Shown here piece after piece: positions 18,872 to 36,201 of a stretch of DNA of 64,000 nucleotides. Source of the DNA: Hormiphora californensis (Eukaryota; Ctenophora; Tentaculata; Cydippida; Pleurobrachiidae); contig CM035354.1 in assembly GCA_020137815.1 (NCBI GenBank), positions 5,143,423-5,207,422 of the forward strand, given 5' to 3'. The number at the start of each line of letters is the position of its first letter. The stretch's first letter is position 1. The translations under genes were made by a program, and so were the position numbers. The notes under the pieces were generated by a model. That model had not been told where the DNA came from, did no database searches, and saw only the letters and a list, made by a program, of their open reading frames with translations.

Positions 18872-19366
18872 AAAAAGTTCAGTAGTTACACAGCGTTTAA
18901 AGTCGGATTTTTTGAAACTGTCACCCCCCTAGAGTTTTCAAATTTCTTTAAATGACCATAAGTCCGGTTCCTGATGAGATAGAGACTTGAAATTTGGAAG
19001 TTACGAAGATCTTGCTAAGTTCTTCCGAACCTCCAAATTTCAAGTCTCTATCTTATCAGGAACCGGAGATATGACAAATTTTGTTATTTCAGGGGGGTGA
19101 CAGTTTCAAAAAATCCGAGTATACACAGTCTTTACTCAGTCGTTACACCCAGAGCGCCCGCGCCGCTCTGGGTGTAACGACTGCGTCTTTCTCACTCGAT
19201 TTGCAGCGCTTATGGAAACTTTTTTCGCCGCGGCGCTCAGTTCTCACAATTGAGCAGCACACAATCCAATATTTTCTTGCAAATAGCACCTGTGCGCAGC
19301 ACGCGCCGCTCTGGGTGTAACGACTGAGTAACGACTGTGTAAACGCTGTGTAACTACTGAACTTTT
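18872..19366. repeat. Second fold-back element with another nested inside
   Basis: Outer inverted ends are AAAAAAGTTCAGTAGTTACA (from 18872) and its complement ending at about 19366. Within lies the 220-bp palindromic MITE at 18900-19119. To its right is a GGGTGTAACGACTG/CAGTCGTTACACCC inverted pair around GCGCCCGCGCCGC. Layering suggests successive insertion into a preferred site. Confidence 0.8.
18900..19119. mobile_element. Palindromic TA-flanked MITE, copy 1
   Basis: Starts AAGTCGGATTTTTTGAAACT after TA (18898-18899); ends with the near-complement before TA (19120-19121). The two halves are complementary around AAGATCTTGC, so it would fold into one long hairpin. It is nearly identical to 36202-36423. 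Confidence 0.88.
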
Positions 19367-20566
19367 TTAGGGATCCCTATTTTTCCGACCTTTTTTTCCG
19401 ATTTTTCCGCCCAATTTTTAGAGATAGCTTCAGCTGAGCTCACTTAATTCAGTTTTACTAGCTTCTGGTTGCTCTGTAATGCTTCATTAGTGATTTTCTT
19501 TATTAGATTGTTTCGTAAAAACTAAAAGGACAGTGGGAAAATCGAGAAAACCAACTTGGCACCAGCAAAGCTCTGTTGGTTTTTCCCTCTGCATGGTCTG
19601 CCAACAGGGAATTGAGACTTTAGCACCCTCTGAAAAGTTAAGACAGGGACAGAATTGATTAACAAGTGGTCTGTACATTTTACATGGGTCCAGAAAAGAT
19701 AAAAATAAACGTTTTGGATTTGGAAGTAAGGAGAAGATGTGCAAAAACCTGCAGTTTAAAATGCAATTAGACCTAAGTTTAATCATCAGTGCTTACTTTG
19801 GAGCTGCGAAGTCGTATTCTTTACATGTGTTACCCGATAAGAAGTAAGAACGGTTTGTGTTGGTCCATCACGGCTCACAAGTTCACGTATTGAGCTATTC
19901 AGAATTCTAAGCGGTGATTATTCAATATAAGTACGTGTCCTACGTTATGTCAATCATTTAAGGGTCTTGAACAGCCCTTTTGAAACAAAAAGTGATGGAT
20001 CAGTAAATGATACACACCCAAATTTTTAGGAAAAAGTGCGATTGAATCACTAACATCTGAAATTCCTGTATTATAAGTCAAATGATAGAAATTTATTGCT
20101 ACAATTATCTCACAACTTTTACCGATTTTAATTTCCCCGTTAGAACCATGTTGTAATAGCTTAGTTGAGATGTGCCACAGGAGGAGTGTGTGATTGTTGG
20201 GTGTGGCTCTGTCTGGCAGTGCTCTGCAGAATATGAGAGAACACGCTTCCTTTGCAACAGAGTGAGATATAGACATATAATGGGAAAACTCTAGAGAGAA
20301 ACTACCTCTTGATAGAGAGATAGATGGAGACACACAGATAGAGTGAGGGGAAGAAGCCTCAGAACTTGCTCATGTACACCTGCATGTCCTGCAGTACTGG
20401 AGCTCAACATGTTATAATTTTTGCTATAATATCTATCTTCTCTCCCTTCTTCTCTCTATCTCTCCCCCCTCTCTCTCTAACTCTCTCTCTGTCCCTCTTT
20501 TTAAATTTCAAAGCTGGAAAATATGTTTTTGTCGACAGCAAACCCATCTCTCTTATCCCCCCTAGG
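19367..20566. other. Intergenic, no gene seen
   Basis: No exon with supporting composition or homology on either strand. A pyrimidine-rich tract and CCCCCCTAG immediately before the L49 start could be the acceptor of a 5'-leader intron. Confidence 0.45.
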
Positions 20567-21070
20567 ATGAACGTTTCAAGCCGGGCGTGTTTACGGATTT
20601 CAGGAGCAGTATGTACCAGATCATACATTGGTGGCATGTACCCGGGTCTAAGTAAAACGGGTATAAAACGTCCCAAACCTGGCCAAGTTCCAAGAATTGA
20701 CCGGTCTCAGTACCAGGTGTACCTGGAATCTGTGAAACCCTTCACTGGTGATAAGCACGCCACGGTGTCTATCTCTCCCAAACCAAGTGGATGGACGCCC
20801 CCTCCCACCACCATCCCTGACCTTCCCTACTTTCTCTGGAGGACAGTTGACAATGAGACATTACCAGTGGAACATAAAACCACTACAGAGGACAATTTGA
20901 GGTACACAGAGGTGAGCAGGATTGAGGGGGATCTTCACCAGCTGAGGGCAGATCTGGAGGAATTCCTGGAGGATAAAACTGTAACTGCTAATGAGATAAC
21001 GGGAACTATTACACTTCTTGGCTGGAGGGCATTCGAAATAAAGAAATGGTTACAGTTGAAAGGCTTTTAA
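20567..21070 (+). CDS. MRPL49: Mitochondrial ribosomal protein L49
   Basis: Single-exon frame of 167 residues from ATG 20567 (MNVSSRACLRISGAVCTRSY), a basic, acid-poor N terminus fitting a mitochondrial presequence. The frame is open further upstream, but that part is hydrophobic noise from a CT-rich tract. The C-terminal half has the family's PSGWTPPPTTIPDLPYF, the RIEGDLHQLRADLEEFL helix and the NEITGTITLLGWRAFEIKKW block ending LQLKGF. Role: large mitoribosomal subunit (same fold as ICT1-type domains but without the GGQ loop). Overlap with the neighbour's 3' side at 21231 is absent. Confidence 0.93.
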   Translation: MNVSSRACLRISGAVCTRSYIGGMYPGLSKTGIKRPKPGQVPRIDRSQYQVYLESVKPFTGDKHATVSISPKPSGWTPPPTTIPDLPYFLWRTVDNETLPVEHKTTTEDNLRYTEVSRIEGDLHQLRADLEEFLEDKTVTANEITGTITLLGWRAFEIKKWLQLKGF

Positions 21071-21230
21071 AATATAACATTATATGTATTTTATATTTTG
21101 CATGCTTTTTATATAAAATTGCCTGTCTCTTAAATCCTTCATATATTGCTCGAAAGGCAATCAAGCTTGGTACAATATAACCAGTTAGGCCCTCTCCTTT
21201 ATAAATGCGAATGGCAGTTCTCACTCCCCT

Positions 21231-25824
<4,594 letters not shown>

Positions 25825-26435
25825 GTCCTAGGACAAATCAGTTGTACAGAATTTGAAAGCTAAATTAGCATCGTCATGAATTGCAAAGACACACTTGATA
25901 CTCTAGGGACACGACCACACAAGCTGTCCAGTTACAAAACAACAAAGGGAGAGGGCTCAGGGATAATAAGGAAAGAAAGGACTAAAAAAGAAGTGACCAG
26001 TGGGGAGCTGAGAGGCTGTTGAATCAGAGGTTTACAGTTACCAAATCTCATGTTTCTCCTAAGATCTTAAGATGGAAGAAGAAACATCACACCACATATT
26101 TTTATCGTCCTGTCACGTGCAGTTTCAGCCCACCCCTTATTGGTCCTTCGGTGTTCCTTCTGAGGCGGGTACTTATGGCAGTCATATGCTCGACCTTTCT
26201 GGATTTTTCCTTGTCCCCTGCCCATGCAGATTACACGTCATATAATAACTGGTGGCCTTATGTCATATATTAGGGCACTGCAGATAACAGATCCAGTTTT
26301 GTCTCTTTCGACCCCCCCCCCCCCCCCCCCCCCCCATAAGCAATGACTAATGACCTACCATTGAGCAACTTTGCACTGTGTCCCAACCATTATTAAATTG
26401 TTCCCTTTTATCCTAAACCCCTTTCTGTATTTTTA
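25825..26435. other. Divergent intergenic region between the transporter and the RhoGAP gene
   Basis: Presumed shared promoter region of two head-to-head genes. Contains an uninterrupted C run (about 26309-26335) that could form G-quadruplex/i-motif DNA. No coding signal. Confidence 0.5.
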
Positions 26436-26453
26436 GCGGCATGTCTTACCAAA

Positions 26454-28715
26454 ATGACGGTTGAAGGAGGGGAAGTGACTCTCCGAAATGGGTAAGAAAA
26501 TATAGAAACAGAGATGTGGAGAGAGAAGAGAGTAAAGATAGGGATAGTAGAGACAATAGAGACAGAGACAGAGACAGAGACAGAGACAGAGACAGAGACA
26601 GAGACAGAGACAGAGACAGAGACAGAGACAATAGAGACAGAGACAGAGACAGAGACAGAGACAGAGACAGAGACAGAGACAGAGACAGAGACAGAGACAG
26701 AGACAGAGACAGAGACAGAGACAGAGACAGAAAGAGAGAGACATTATTTTGCCAAGCTGTCAGAGCGACACTGGCAATTTGAGCTCCAGACTGTTATTAT
26801 GGTGTGTAAATCTACGTAGCCCACAAAATATTTTTCTTGCATTCACGTACTGAAATTATAAGACAGTAAAATAGCTGGCAAGATAGAGTCACGCGAATAA
26901 ATGTAAAATTATATTCAAAGTTCATGAGCCTTTTCTCAGAGAAACCACTAGAACTTTAACCAATACAAGTGAATTAGTACCCTCGAACCTCTTACAAAAT
27001 AAGGCCAAATCAACATGTGATCAGAGAGTTTTACAAAGCGAGAACAGCTCCCCTCACATGCCTCTATTTAGCAAGTCAACTTTAATCTGAATGTATGCGG
27101 GATATCCGAAATACCTTGCCTCAACTAGTACTAGAGGAATATCTGTAATACAATAGATACGACAATTTTTGACGCCACATGCCTTCAACAAATTAAGCTT
27201 CGATAGTGCTTCCCTTTGTCAATCTTTCCATTCGACCAATATCATCTGGAATATGAAAGTGGTGGCCAATTTTAAGACAGTTTTAATTTTTCGAGTAATG
27301 TCTGATGTATTAAAATTATCATTATCGTTGTCATTATCAAATAATTATCTCCTTCATTTTCAGGGTTAAAAGCCCAGGAGGGGATGGTAAGAAATTACAC
27401 CGCCTGTCAATCGACCAGAGTAGTGCACTGTTTCAACTTGACGTTTCCTCGGCCCCCTGGATTGAAATCTCCCCAACTAATCGGTAAGGATGATTGGTGA
27501 CGTCATAGTTATCATACCTAGAATGTATGAGCGTGAGAATCTGCATACAGTGTTATCAAATTCCCAGGGAAGGGACGTCTAATTATACTTTGTCGTTCAC
27601 CTGTCACCCTTGGCTCGAGAGATCATTCACTTCCTTCAAAATTAGTTCAACATCTATCAAGTTTTATCATGTAGTGCATACATATTTCATATCACTATCA
27701 GTAAACACTTCAGCTCAGTCGTTATCAGTTTTGTGTCACCTCACATCTCTCTGTTTAGTTATTCTTCAGTCTTCATGACGCTGTAGCTTCGAGAAGTTTC
27801 TCTAGTCGAATTCTAGTTTGTTTCTGTCGAACGCGAAGAAGCCATAGTTTTCACGTCTTGATAAAATTATCACACTTTATATTGGGGGATAGAAAACGTC
27901 ATTTTCCGAGCCATCTGAACAGGTCTGGTAAAGCGGCAAATCTGCTGATTGTCAAAGACCACAAACACAAAAAAGAAGAAAGGAAATATTTAACAAAAGG
28001 AATATAAAAGGGAAATAAGACAGAATTAAATATCATCGAATAAAAGCAGCCAACGGTTGTTTTTGAATGAATGTCTGGGTTGTTTTTTTTATTTATGACT
28101 TGCGGCATGTTACAATTACCATCTAATTAAGGGTTATATACTCTTTAATTGGGCAGCCTCAGATGTGGTTAGAAGATAAAGAGGGGAGAGAAGGGGAGAG
28201 AAAGAGAGAGAGAAGGTGAAAGCCGAAAAGAGGGGAAGGAACATGACGAAGGAGGAGAGAGAGATATACAGAGAGAAGAGAGATATGTATAGAGAACAAA
28301 CTGGGAACATAAAACCACGAATACGAGAAATTCTGATGAATAAAATAGGGGCATCAAAAACACAGAGATAGAGGAGAGAGAGAGTGAGAGAGATGGAGAG
28401 ACCCGAGTGAGAGATGTAAGACGGAGAGAATCCTGCAGGAGGAGAAGACGAGAGAGCAGAGAGAGGGAGAACCGAGGAGAGCGAAGAGAGATGATCTCGT
28501 ACGGATCGAGAGTGATTGAGAGCATGGATCGCTCTGGCAGAGAGAGCTCGACCGTGAGCTCCGAGAGGAGAGAGATGGGAGAGAGAGAGAGTGAGAGAAG
28601 AGAGAGAGAGAGAGATTGAGGAGGGAGGATGAGGATGCAGAGAGAGGTATGAGGAGAAGGAGAGAGAGAGAGAAATGAGAGAGAGGAGAGAGAGATGAGA
28701 ATGAGAGACGAGACG

Positions 28716-28751
<36 letters not shown>

Positions 28752-31700
28752 AGAGACATTATAATAGGTTGAAGGATACCCAAAAGTGACATAATGTTGT
28801 ACCCAATCTAATCAAACTCCTTCCTCTCTCTAAAGTCGCAGGGGAAGGGGTGATTCAAGTGGGAAGATTTCGAACTTCCCCACTACCGGTATATTATCTC
28901 TACCATTACGTCAAATAAATAGAGGAAGTGGAGAAATTCGGGGGGGGGGGGGGGGGGGGATTCAGAATTGTTCCGATATATTTGTGGTGTAAAATGTACA
29001 AATTATAAGGAAGAAGGAAGTGAAAACGTAATTTTAAATACATCGATATATAATATGGATAACTCGGATAATCCATGTTCGCTATCTACTTTCACCCGCT
29101 TTCAAAAACACTGAAGTGCATTGTTGTCCGGCGGATAATGCAGTATTCACATTATCAATTATTCATTATCCCCCCAATATAAAGTGTGATAATTTTATCA
29201 AGACGTGAAAACTATGGCTTCTTCGCGTTCGACAGAAACAAACTAGAATTCGACTAGAGAAACTTCTCGAAGCTACAGCGTCATGAAGACTGAAGAATAA
29301 CTAAACAGAGAGATGTGAGGTGACACAAAACTGATAACGACTGAGCTGAAGTGTTTACTGATAGTGATATGAAATATGTATGCACTACATGATAAAACTT
29401 GATAGATNNNNNNNNNNNNNNNNNNNNNNNNNNNNNNNNNNNNNNNNNNNNNNNNNNNNNNNNNNNNNNNNNNNNNNNNNNNNNNNNNNNNNNNNNNNNN
29501 NNNNNNNGCAGTTCCCCAAATTGAAATCAAACGTTTATTCAGCCCCCCGCATCCTAGAAAGTCTCATTGAATACATCATCTCTCTATCTCTCTCTATTTT
29601 CTCTCTCTCCTCTATCTTTATTCTTGTAAATCATTGACGTCACAGCTAAACTGTCCCCCCCACCAGAGGACAATAGATCACCCATTCTGCAGTCTAACAC
29701 TATTTCCTGATAGGGTGCACGTACTCACAACTCTAACGCGCGAGGGACTAGGGTAAATGGATTCCCAGGGAGAAGGTGATTAACAGGTTGTAATGCGATG
29801 ATCGGAGCCCATACACTACCTTACACCTGACGACTCTGTCTTGAATCCCACGAAGTGTTATTACTCAGGATAAGATGTATGGAATTTCTGCCAGAATTAA
29901 AGGGTATATTATATGCAGGACGTAAGCTCAAGTCTTATGCATAGACCGTATTACTTCACACTCTCCCCCTTACGGAAGTACTTTCTCCATCTCTCTCTGG
30001 ATGCTCCTCATTGCTCTTGTGAAAATGCTCTAATTACCGTCTAAGATCTATGAATTTCCCTCTATCTCGATACAGGGCTCTGCTAATGAGAGAAAGAAGC
30101 TCAGCTATTCAGAATAATCACACACCCACAACAAGATTTCTCTCCTCTCTCCCCCCCCCTCTCTCTCTCTCTCTCTCTCCCTCTCTCTCTCTCTCCCTCT
30201 CTCTCTCTCTCTCTCATTTTTTATCCCTTGCTGACTCTCTATCATTTGCTCTATCTTACTGCTGTACCTACTATCACTACCCTTAGTAACTCTTTACTTG
30301 CTTTTATTCTGCTCTCTGCTTGGTAATTCTCAGTATCTCACTATCTCACTATCTCTGTAGCTGTCTGCTGTCCCGCTCTTCCTGTCACCTTTTCCGGATA
30401 TTCCATTTGTTAAAAACTAAAATGTGATTACTATGATGGCCCCATCATCAGGAGATGATTCACTGCTTTAACTTCTTTCCTCCCCTGTTTTGAGTCCTCC
30501 CCGCGCTAACATTCCTCCCCTGTTTTGAGTCCTCCCCGCACTAACATTCCTCCCCTGCTGTAGGTTGGTGATCTGGTTAGCATCATTGACATGCCCCACC
30601 CCTCTGAATCTCCCTGGTGGAGGGGCAAACATTCCAATCGAGTAAGTGAAATTAGTAACTAATTAGTAACCATGGTAACCACTAGACCACTAATTAGTAA
30701 CCATGGTAACCACTAGACCACTTATTAGTAACCATGGTAATCACTATACCATTAGTTAGTAACCATGGTAACCACTAGTTAGTAACCATGGTAACCACTA
30801 GACCACTAATTAGTAACCCCTTGGTTACTCCCCCAGGTGGGCTTCTTCCCCTCTACATGTGTTGAGGTGATACCTGGATCTGAGAACAGGAAACCCAGCA
30901 AAGCAATAACCACCACTGCAACCACCATAACTGTCACAACCACTGATCCCACGGGTGACGGGGCCCGCAAGAAGAGGAATCTGAAGGGAAGGCTTGCTGT
31001 CTTATTTGCGAGCAGACCGGAGAGAGATTCTCTACGGCAAAAAGGTGTGAGGAGCTTTTGTTTCTCGATAACATATTCATAGGGTAAACCGGGGCAAAAT
31101 GGTTAACTTTTTACTTAATCGGTTCTCACTCCCATTTAAAAAAAGATACAATGAAAAAAATTATATAGGATTAAAGTTCATTATTTTATCTTTCAAATAA
31201 GATAAATGTCAACTATAGGGACCATCATTTACTTAACTAAATAACTAATTGAAAAATTTTGGTCGGAAAAATTGGTACCGGGGCAATTCGAGCATCACCA
31301 ATAGGAGTGCTTTATTTCGTCACGTGGGAGTCACGTGAACGTCCTCACAACACCAGAAGAAGATTCCCGCCTGGTGTTGTTAGAGGTGGGGGCAATTCGA
31401 ACAATGTAATCTACACGCAATCTAAACGCTGGTCGTTCTTGCTCGAATTGCCCCGGTATCACGCGTGATCACGTGGTGCAAAGAACTGCACATCATTGGC
31501 CCGGGAGTTAACCAAATTGCCCCGGTGTGTTAACCAAATTGCCCATGTTCGAATTGCCCCGGTTGTTCGAATTGCCCCGGTAATCTTAATTTACCAGAAT
31601 TTGGAATGAAAACATGCGAATATTTAAATAATTTTTATACCATCTGAAAGCTGATATTATTAGCTTTCAGCTGGTTTTTTCAAATCAGAAATTGACCAAC

Positions 31701-34700
31701 TTAAACCGGATCTAGAGCCTATTTAGTGGTAACGGGCAGGCTCGAACGAGCAGTTTTCTTCTGGAGATAGGATGACGTCATTATGATAGCTTAACTAGGT
31801 GAGAGACGGGTAGTACTATGTTCGAATTGCCCCAGTTGTTCGAATTGCCCCGGTTTACCCTATATCTCAATTTTCCATAATTTCTTCTTGCAGTCAGTCT
31901 ATTTCCTGTATTTTACTCCTCTTCACCCCCCCCCCCTTGCCAGGTATTCTCCGGGGGAGAGTGTTTGGTGCCCATCTCTCTGAGCTGCTTCACGACTCAG
32001 ATCGCAAGGTACCCCTCATTGTAGAGGTCTGCTGTAAAACCTTGGAAGCTCACGGTGTCGTGGAGGGGATATATAGGAAGTCGGGTATTAACAGCAACAT
32101 ACAGAAACTTAGGTGAGAATTTAGATGGCTGATGAATGAGACTGCTTGAGATCTTGAATGTTATTTATTTGCCGGATACTTCCAATGGAGAAATTACTAG
32201 GAAAACTTGGTGAAAGGTGTAGTGTTTGGTCGCCGTAATACCTCTCCAAATATGCAGCAAATATTTCACACCTCAAGTGTACATATCGAAATATTAGTGT
32301 ACATAGCTGTATAATGAAACGAATTATTAAACTCTCACCTTCGTAGTGGGTGCCAAATTGTTAATTACAGCCCCACTAAATTACAGGCAAGAGTTCGATA
32401 GTGAGGCCCCGCCCAGTAGTATAAACGAAGAACGGTACATGAACGATATTCACTGTGTCGCATCGCTCTGTAAAATGTATTTTAGGGAACTACCTGACCC
32501 CCTTCTAACGTATCAGTTATACGACAGTTTTGCAGTGAGTTATTATATTGCCCATGGCTAGTTTCAAACTGTCCATTGCTGTTTTATTAGTTCGTACTTT
32601 TGAAACTCTATACCACTCCTCACCACTACCCCACCAACAGGAAGCGGTGTCATTTGATAGCCAAGAACTCCGACTAGAGGCGACACGGAAGGTCGTCCGA
32701 CAACTCCCTCCCTTTCATTACAGTACCCTTTCCTTTCTCTCCCAGCATCTAAACGTTATAGCCAGGTCTTCAGCTCAACACGGCATGCACTCTAGGAATC
32801 TAGCTCTCGTTTGGGCACCAAACCTTCTCAAGTTAGTACATACATTTATGGGTCGTGTTCATGCTGTGTTCTTCAACTCTGTTTCCAGTTTCCTTTTAAT
32901 GTTCTCACCCTACCTTTCGTGTTGAGTAACTCTACAACACTTTTCAGACCTGTGGAATGTGAAAGTGACGCTTCCGCTTTCACAGCTATCAAAATCCAGA
33001 GTGTCGTGTTACAGTTCCTGATCGACCACGCTGGACCTGTCTTCCTAGAGGAGGGAGAGGAGGAAGGGACGGAGGAGGTTGTAGAAACTGCCTCGTCATC
33101 TGTTCAACAACAACAGAGCAACAATAACGGGGCATGTAACTCACCCTTCCTGGACAGTGCATCACAGACCAGTAGCGTGCAGATAATCAGTGCTGCAGGA
33201 ATGAGCGCTCACAGGAGGGCCGCCAACAGGATTATACTTACAGCAGGTAGGTTTATAGGGAGGGTACGGTGTTGTTGTTGAGGGAATCTATAGTGACTTG
33301 CTAACACAGTTTTGAGTTTACCACAGTAACCAGGCCATCTTTATTTTATCTCACACACAGGTTACCATGGTAACCATCTTTATTCACACTCTCACTGTGT
33401 TATAGGAGGCGGTGTAGATCAGGAGGAGGGTGAGACTGAGACTGAGGAGGAGGTGGTATCTGACGTCATTAGGAACAGGGCCACCTCTGACGTCACTAAC
33501 ATCTCCACCGCCAAATATCAGTACCTTATGAAGGTGAGTTGTGTGAACAAACCTATTTGTTTTTAGTACCCCAGTAACTCAAGCACTTGGTTTGATCAAA
33601 CTGTGATCTTGCCCGGCTTTCTTTTTTTAAATATTTAGAGCCTATGAACGATATAATTATATCCATTCCCAACTAACCAATGTTTTCTGTAGATCCCCCT
33701 AATGGAGTTAGGGGAGGCCCAGAGAGCTCACTCAGTAAAGGAAGAGGAACTAGTGGAGAGAACTCGACCTGGATTCTTCAAGAGACGTCACAAGAAGAAC
33801 AAGAGGCACTCTGGACATGTCGATGGATCTCCCCCGTAAGAAATATTTTCGATCAATTACAGAAACACTGAAAGAACCTCGAGATTAGCTCTACTAACTA
33901 CCTTCCCTCTACTAACTACCTTCCCTCCCCTAGACACTGGACAAAGAGTTTCTTTGGCCTGTCCTCCAAACTCCGCCTCCACACGGGCAGATCAGGGGCT
34001 GTTCGTCCTGTCATCAGTGGGCCATGTGGTTTCGTCTCGGACCCATACTCCACTGTGATTGGTGGGAATCAACAAAATACCCCTGGGACACCAGCCTCTG
34101 CAGGATTAGCAGGGGGATCATCAAGTTGTATCAGTAGTGCTGGTAGCAGTGCTTTCAATAGTGTCCTCCTTCTTGGCAACCAGTGAGTAACAGTGTAATT
34201 AGTAGTTTAATTGTAGTAGCAGTAGTGTTGATTGAGTTGTTAAGTTGGATTCCCCTGACGCCTCTTTTCGTCATGATACTAGGCTGTGATAACTAACGGG
34301 CCGATTACACAATGCATTTCTATCTCCCTAATAATAAAATCTCTATAGTTTTATTATCCAGTACAATTCCCATTGACTGAAACCCATTCTACAGGGTTGG
34401 TAGCGCCGAGGAGTCATTCGATAAATCGGAGTTTGTAGCAGAGTGGTGTAGTGACGCAATACGGCAATTCCTCAGTGGCAAATCTATCACACAAATACAA
34501 AATAACAGCAACACAAATGCTGTCACCGATCGATCGGTAAGTATTAATCTGTGTGTATATTAGGAAATTATTGACTGACTGACGAACTAATATACTGACT
34601 GACTGACTTTAGGGACGAAAGATAGCAAAGTTTGACGATCCGCTCTACAGACGACAGAGATTCATGCTTTCTTCACGAAAAATGGAACGGCCAGTAATTA

Positions 34701-35224
34701 CCCCTCCCCCTGGTGACAAACCAACTGACAAACCAACTACTGACAAATCACTTCACAAACCAATTACTGACAAACCAATTACTAATGACAAAGGTGATCA
34801 AACGGATAACAAAGATCACAAGATGGCTGACGGAAAAGATTTAAAGTTGGACGCTGAAAAACCGTCTACAAGTGGCCAACCGAAGAAGAGAGAGAAATCA
34901 GAGAAACGATTGAAACGTGAAAGTTCCCGAGGAGAAAAAAGGAAGAAAAGTCGAAGAGAAAGATCAACTGGAGAAAAGGAGGATAGAGGAGGAAAGGGGA
35001 AGGAGAGACGGAGTCGTAGGTCAAGGGAGAAGAAAGAAGAAAAGTCGGACAAAAAACAGCAAGATGACGTCACTAAGACAGAAACAGATCCTGGAGTTAG
35101 TGACAATGTACCTACTGCTAGTGACAATGTACCTACTGCAAGTGCAACTGGAAGTGCCCCTACTGCAAGTGCAACCGGCACTGCACAGAGCGATTCTGAC
35201 GATACTCTTGTGTTGGAAGCTTAG
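26454..35224 (+). CDS. SH3-RhoGAP protein of the ARHGAP32/33 type
   Basis: Exons supported by homology: 30564-30641 and 30837-31044 (SH3: [32 protein letters not shown]); 31944-32112, 32387-32534, 32641-32831 and 32948-33246 (Rho[19 protein letters not shown] with the catalytic arginine, [30 protein letters not shown]). Then 33406-33533, 33693-33835, 33934-34182, 34395-34536 and 34613-35224 form a disordered, K/E/S-rich tail ending LVLEA. Small upstream exons 26454-26491 and 27364-27485 are tentative. In ARHGAP32/33 a PX domain precedes the SH3; none is visible here, but a 100-N gap lies in that interval. It would switch off Rho/Rac/Cdc42 at the cell cortex. The SH3-RhoGAP core is certain; the 5' end is not. 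Confidence 0.88.
26557..26731. repeat. (GAGACA)n hexamer array
   Basis: About 29 units of GAGACA with one AATAGAGACA interruption. Same hexamer class as the Helitron-borne CTCTGT array at 9436. Intronic to the RhoGAP gene. Confidence 0.95.
27652..29406. repeat. Long inverted repeat next to an assembly gap
   Basis: Left arm 27652-27890 and right arm 29168-29406 are complementary over about 239 bases (for example TTCGAACGCG-type junction, ATAAAATTATCACAC). The right arm runs straight into the run of Ns at 29408. The interior contains a ~570-bp polypurine tract. Could be a fold-back element or an inverted assembly artefact. Confidence 0.8.
28170..28760. repeat. Long polypurine (GA-rich) tract
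   Basis: Nearly unbroken purines with GAGA runs, capable of forming triplex DNA. The 207-residue minus-strand frame over it is a composition artefact. Confidence 0.9.
29408..29507. other. Assembly gap of 100 Ns
   Basis: Exactly 100 N characters, the usual placeholder for a gap of unknown size. Confidence 1.
29508..30563. other. RhoGAP intronic sequence after the gap
   Basis: No exon recognised before 30564. Includes a (CT)n tract at about 30145-30215 and tandem TCCTCCCCGC-type blocks near 30480-30560. Confidence 0.5.
30650..30820. repeat. Minisatellite of GTAACCATGGTAACCACTAG units
   Basis: Five units of about 31 bases (one shortened to 23), each with the palindrome GTAACCATGGTAAC, between the two SH3-coding exons of the RhoGAP gene. 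X-box-like core. Confidence 0.9.
31082..31860. mobile_element. TA-flanked TIR element with repeated CCGGGGCAATTCGAA motif
   Basis: Perfect terminal inverted repeat GGGTAAACCGGGGCAA at both ends, flanked by TA on each side (31080-31081, 31861-31862), as for Tc1/mariner-type insertions. Inside, TTCGAATTGCCCCGG or its complement occurs repeatedly near both ends (around 31277, 31391, 31444, 31513-31580, 31820-31850). About 779 bases; no transposase frame. It fills most of the RhoGAP intron 31045-31943. Confidence 0.9.
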
Positions 35225-36201
35225 ACTCTTACACTTGAGACACTTTTAATTTAGTAGAATATGACGGTGTTTAGCCCACTGACAATGAATTATAACTAGA
35301 CTCTAGAGCTATTTAGAGATGGATGATTTGTTTCAATTCCAACAACAGAACAACTTGCTCTTACTGACTACAATTACTGTCAACTGACAAAAACCACTGT
35401 TTTACCGAACCAATAATAAGTGCAATAACTCACTTTCATTAACGTTTAACCGCCCTTATATTTTAAGAGTGTTACTAGCACAACAACGGATGGCTCGAAG
35501 GAGAGATTAGATAATATTCTTAGAAGTAAATCCCTACCCAACAAACGAAAACACATAACCGAACCCATCACCTCCCATTTCAAAGGTTTGTTATGTTCTT
35601 TGTTTTGGAGACTATTCATTCGTGTAAACTAAGTTGATTTTATTTATTATAATTTACAAATTATGATGGAGATTTTAACAACATCTCCCTATCTACAGGA
35701 AGCATTACACACAGCCTCATCACATCGGATCATTCCTGCCAGCCGGAACCAAGGCAACTAAAGATTCCACGTCGCCCCCTCTCTTGTGTGAGCTGTCCCG
35801 AGAACGCCACAACCCGCCAATCAAGATCAGACTCACTCCTAAATAATAAGTTTCGTAGTTCCCTTAACATAGAACACAGGACTAGCAACTCTATAATCGT
35901 ATGAGACAATGTTAGTACATTTGTGTTAGTACATTTGTGTGTAATTACTGTTTTGTACTTGTAGAGAGAGAGAGAGAGAGAGAGAGAAAGATGTGTGGTC
36001 ACTATGATCGAGTATTTATTTGAGTTTAGTGTGTGCTGGGGTAAATCTTAACAAAGCAAAATATGTGTGTGTTCGTTGATGAGAAATGGTCAGAATCTAG
36101 AAATTCTAGATAAAATTCTAGTGTAATTATGAGATCTTAACTCGTTGACCCAATACGAGGCTGTGTTAGTAAACGTTTGGCGAAATTAAAAGTAGAGACT
36201 A
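35225..36201 (+). other. RhoGAP 3' region with possible alternative terminal exons
   Basis: Two stretches read like protein: 35468-35585 (TSTTTDGSKERLDNILRSKS, then KRKHITEPITSHFK, followed by a GTTTGT donor) and 35700-35902 (begins after ACAG; PEPRQLKIPRRPLSCVSC ... stop TGA). They fit the low-complexity tail of the RhoGAP protein and could be alternative 3' exons, or a small separate gene. A short (GA)n lies at 35963-35988. Confidence 0.4.

Noticed and set aside
28169-28792. 207-residue minus-strand frame
   Set aside because: Lies wholly in a polypurine tract; Ser/Leu-only peptide.
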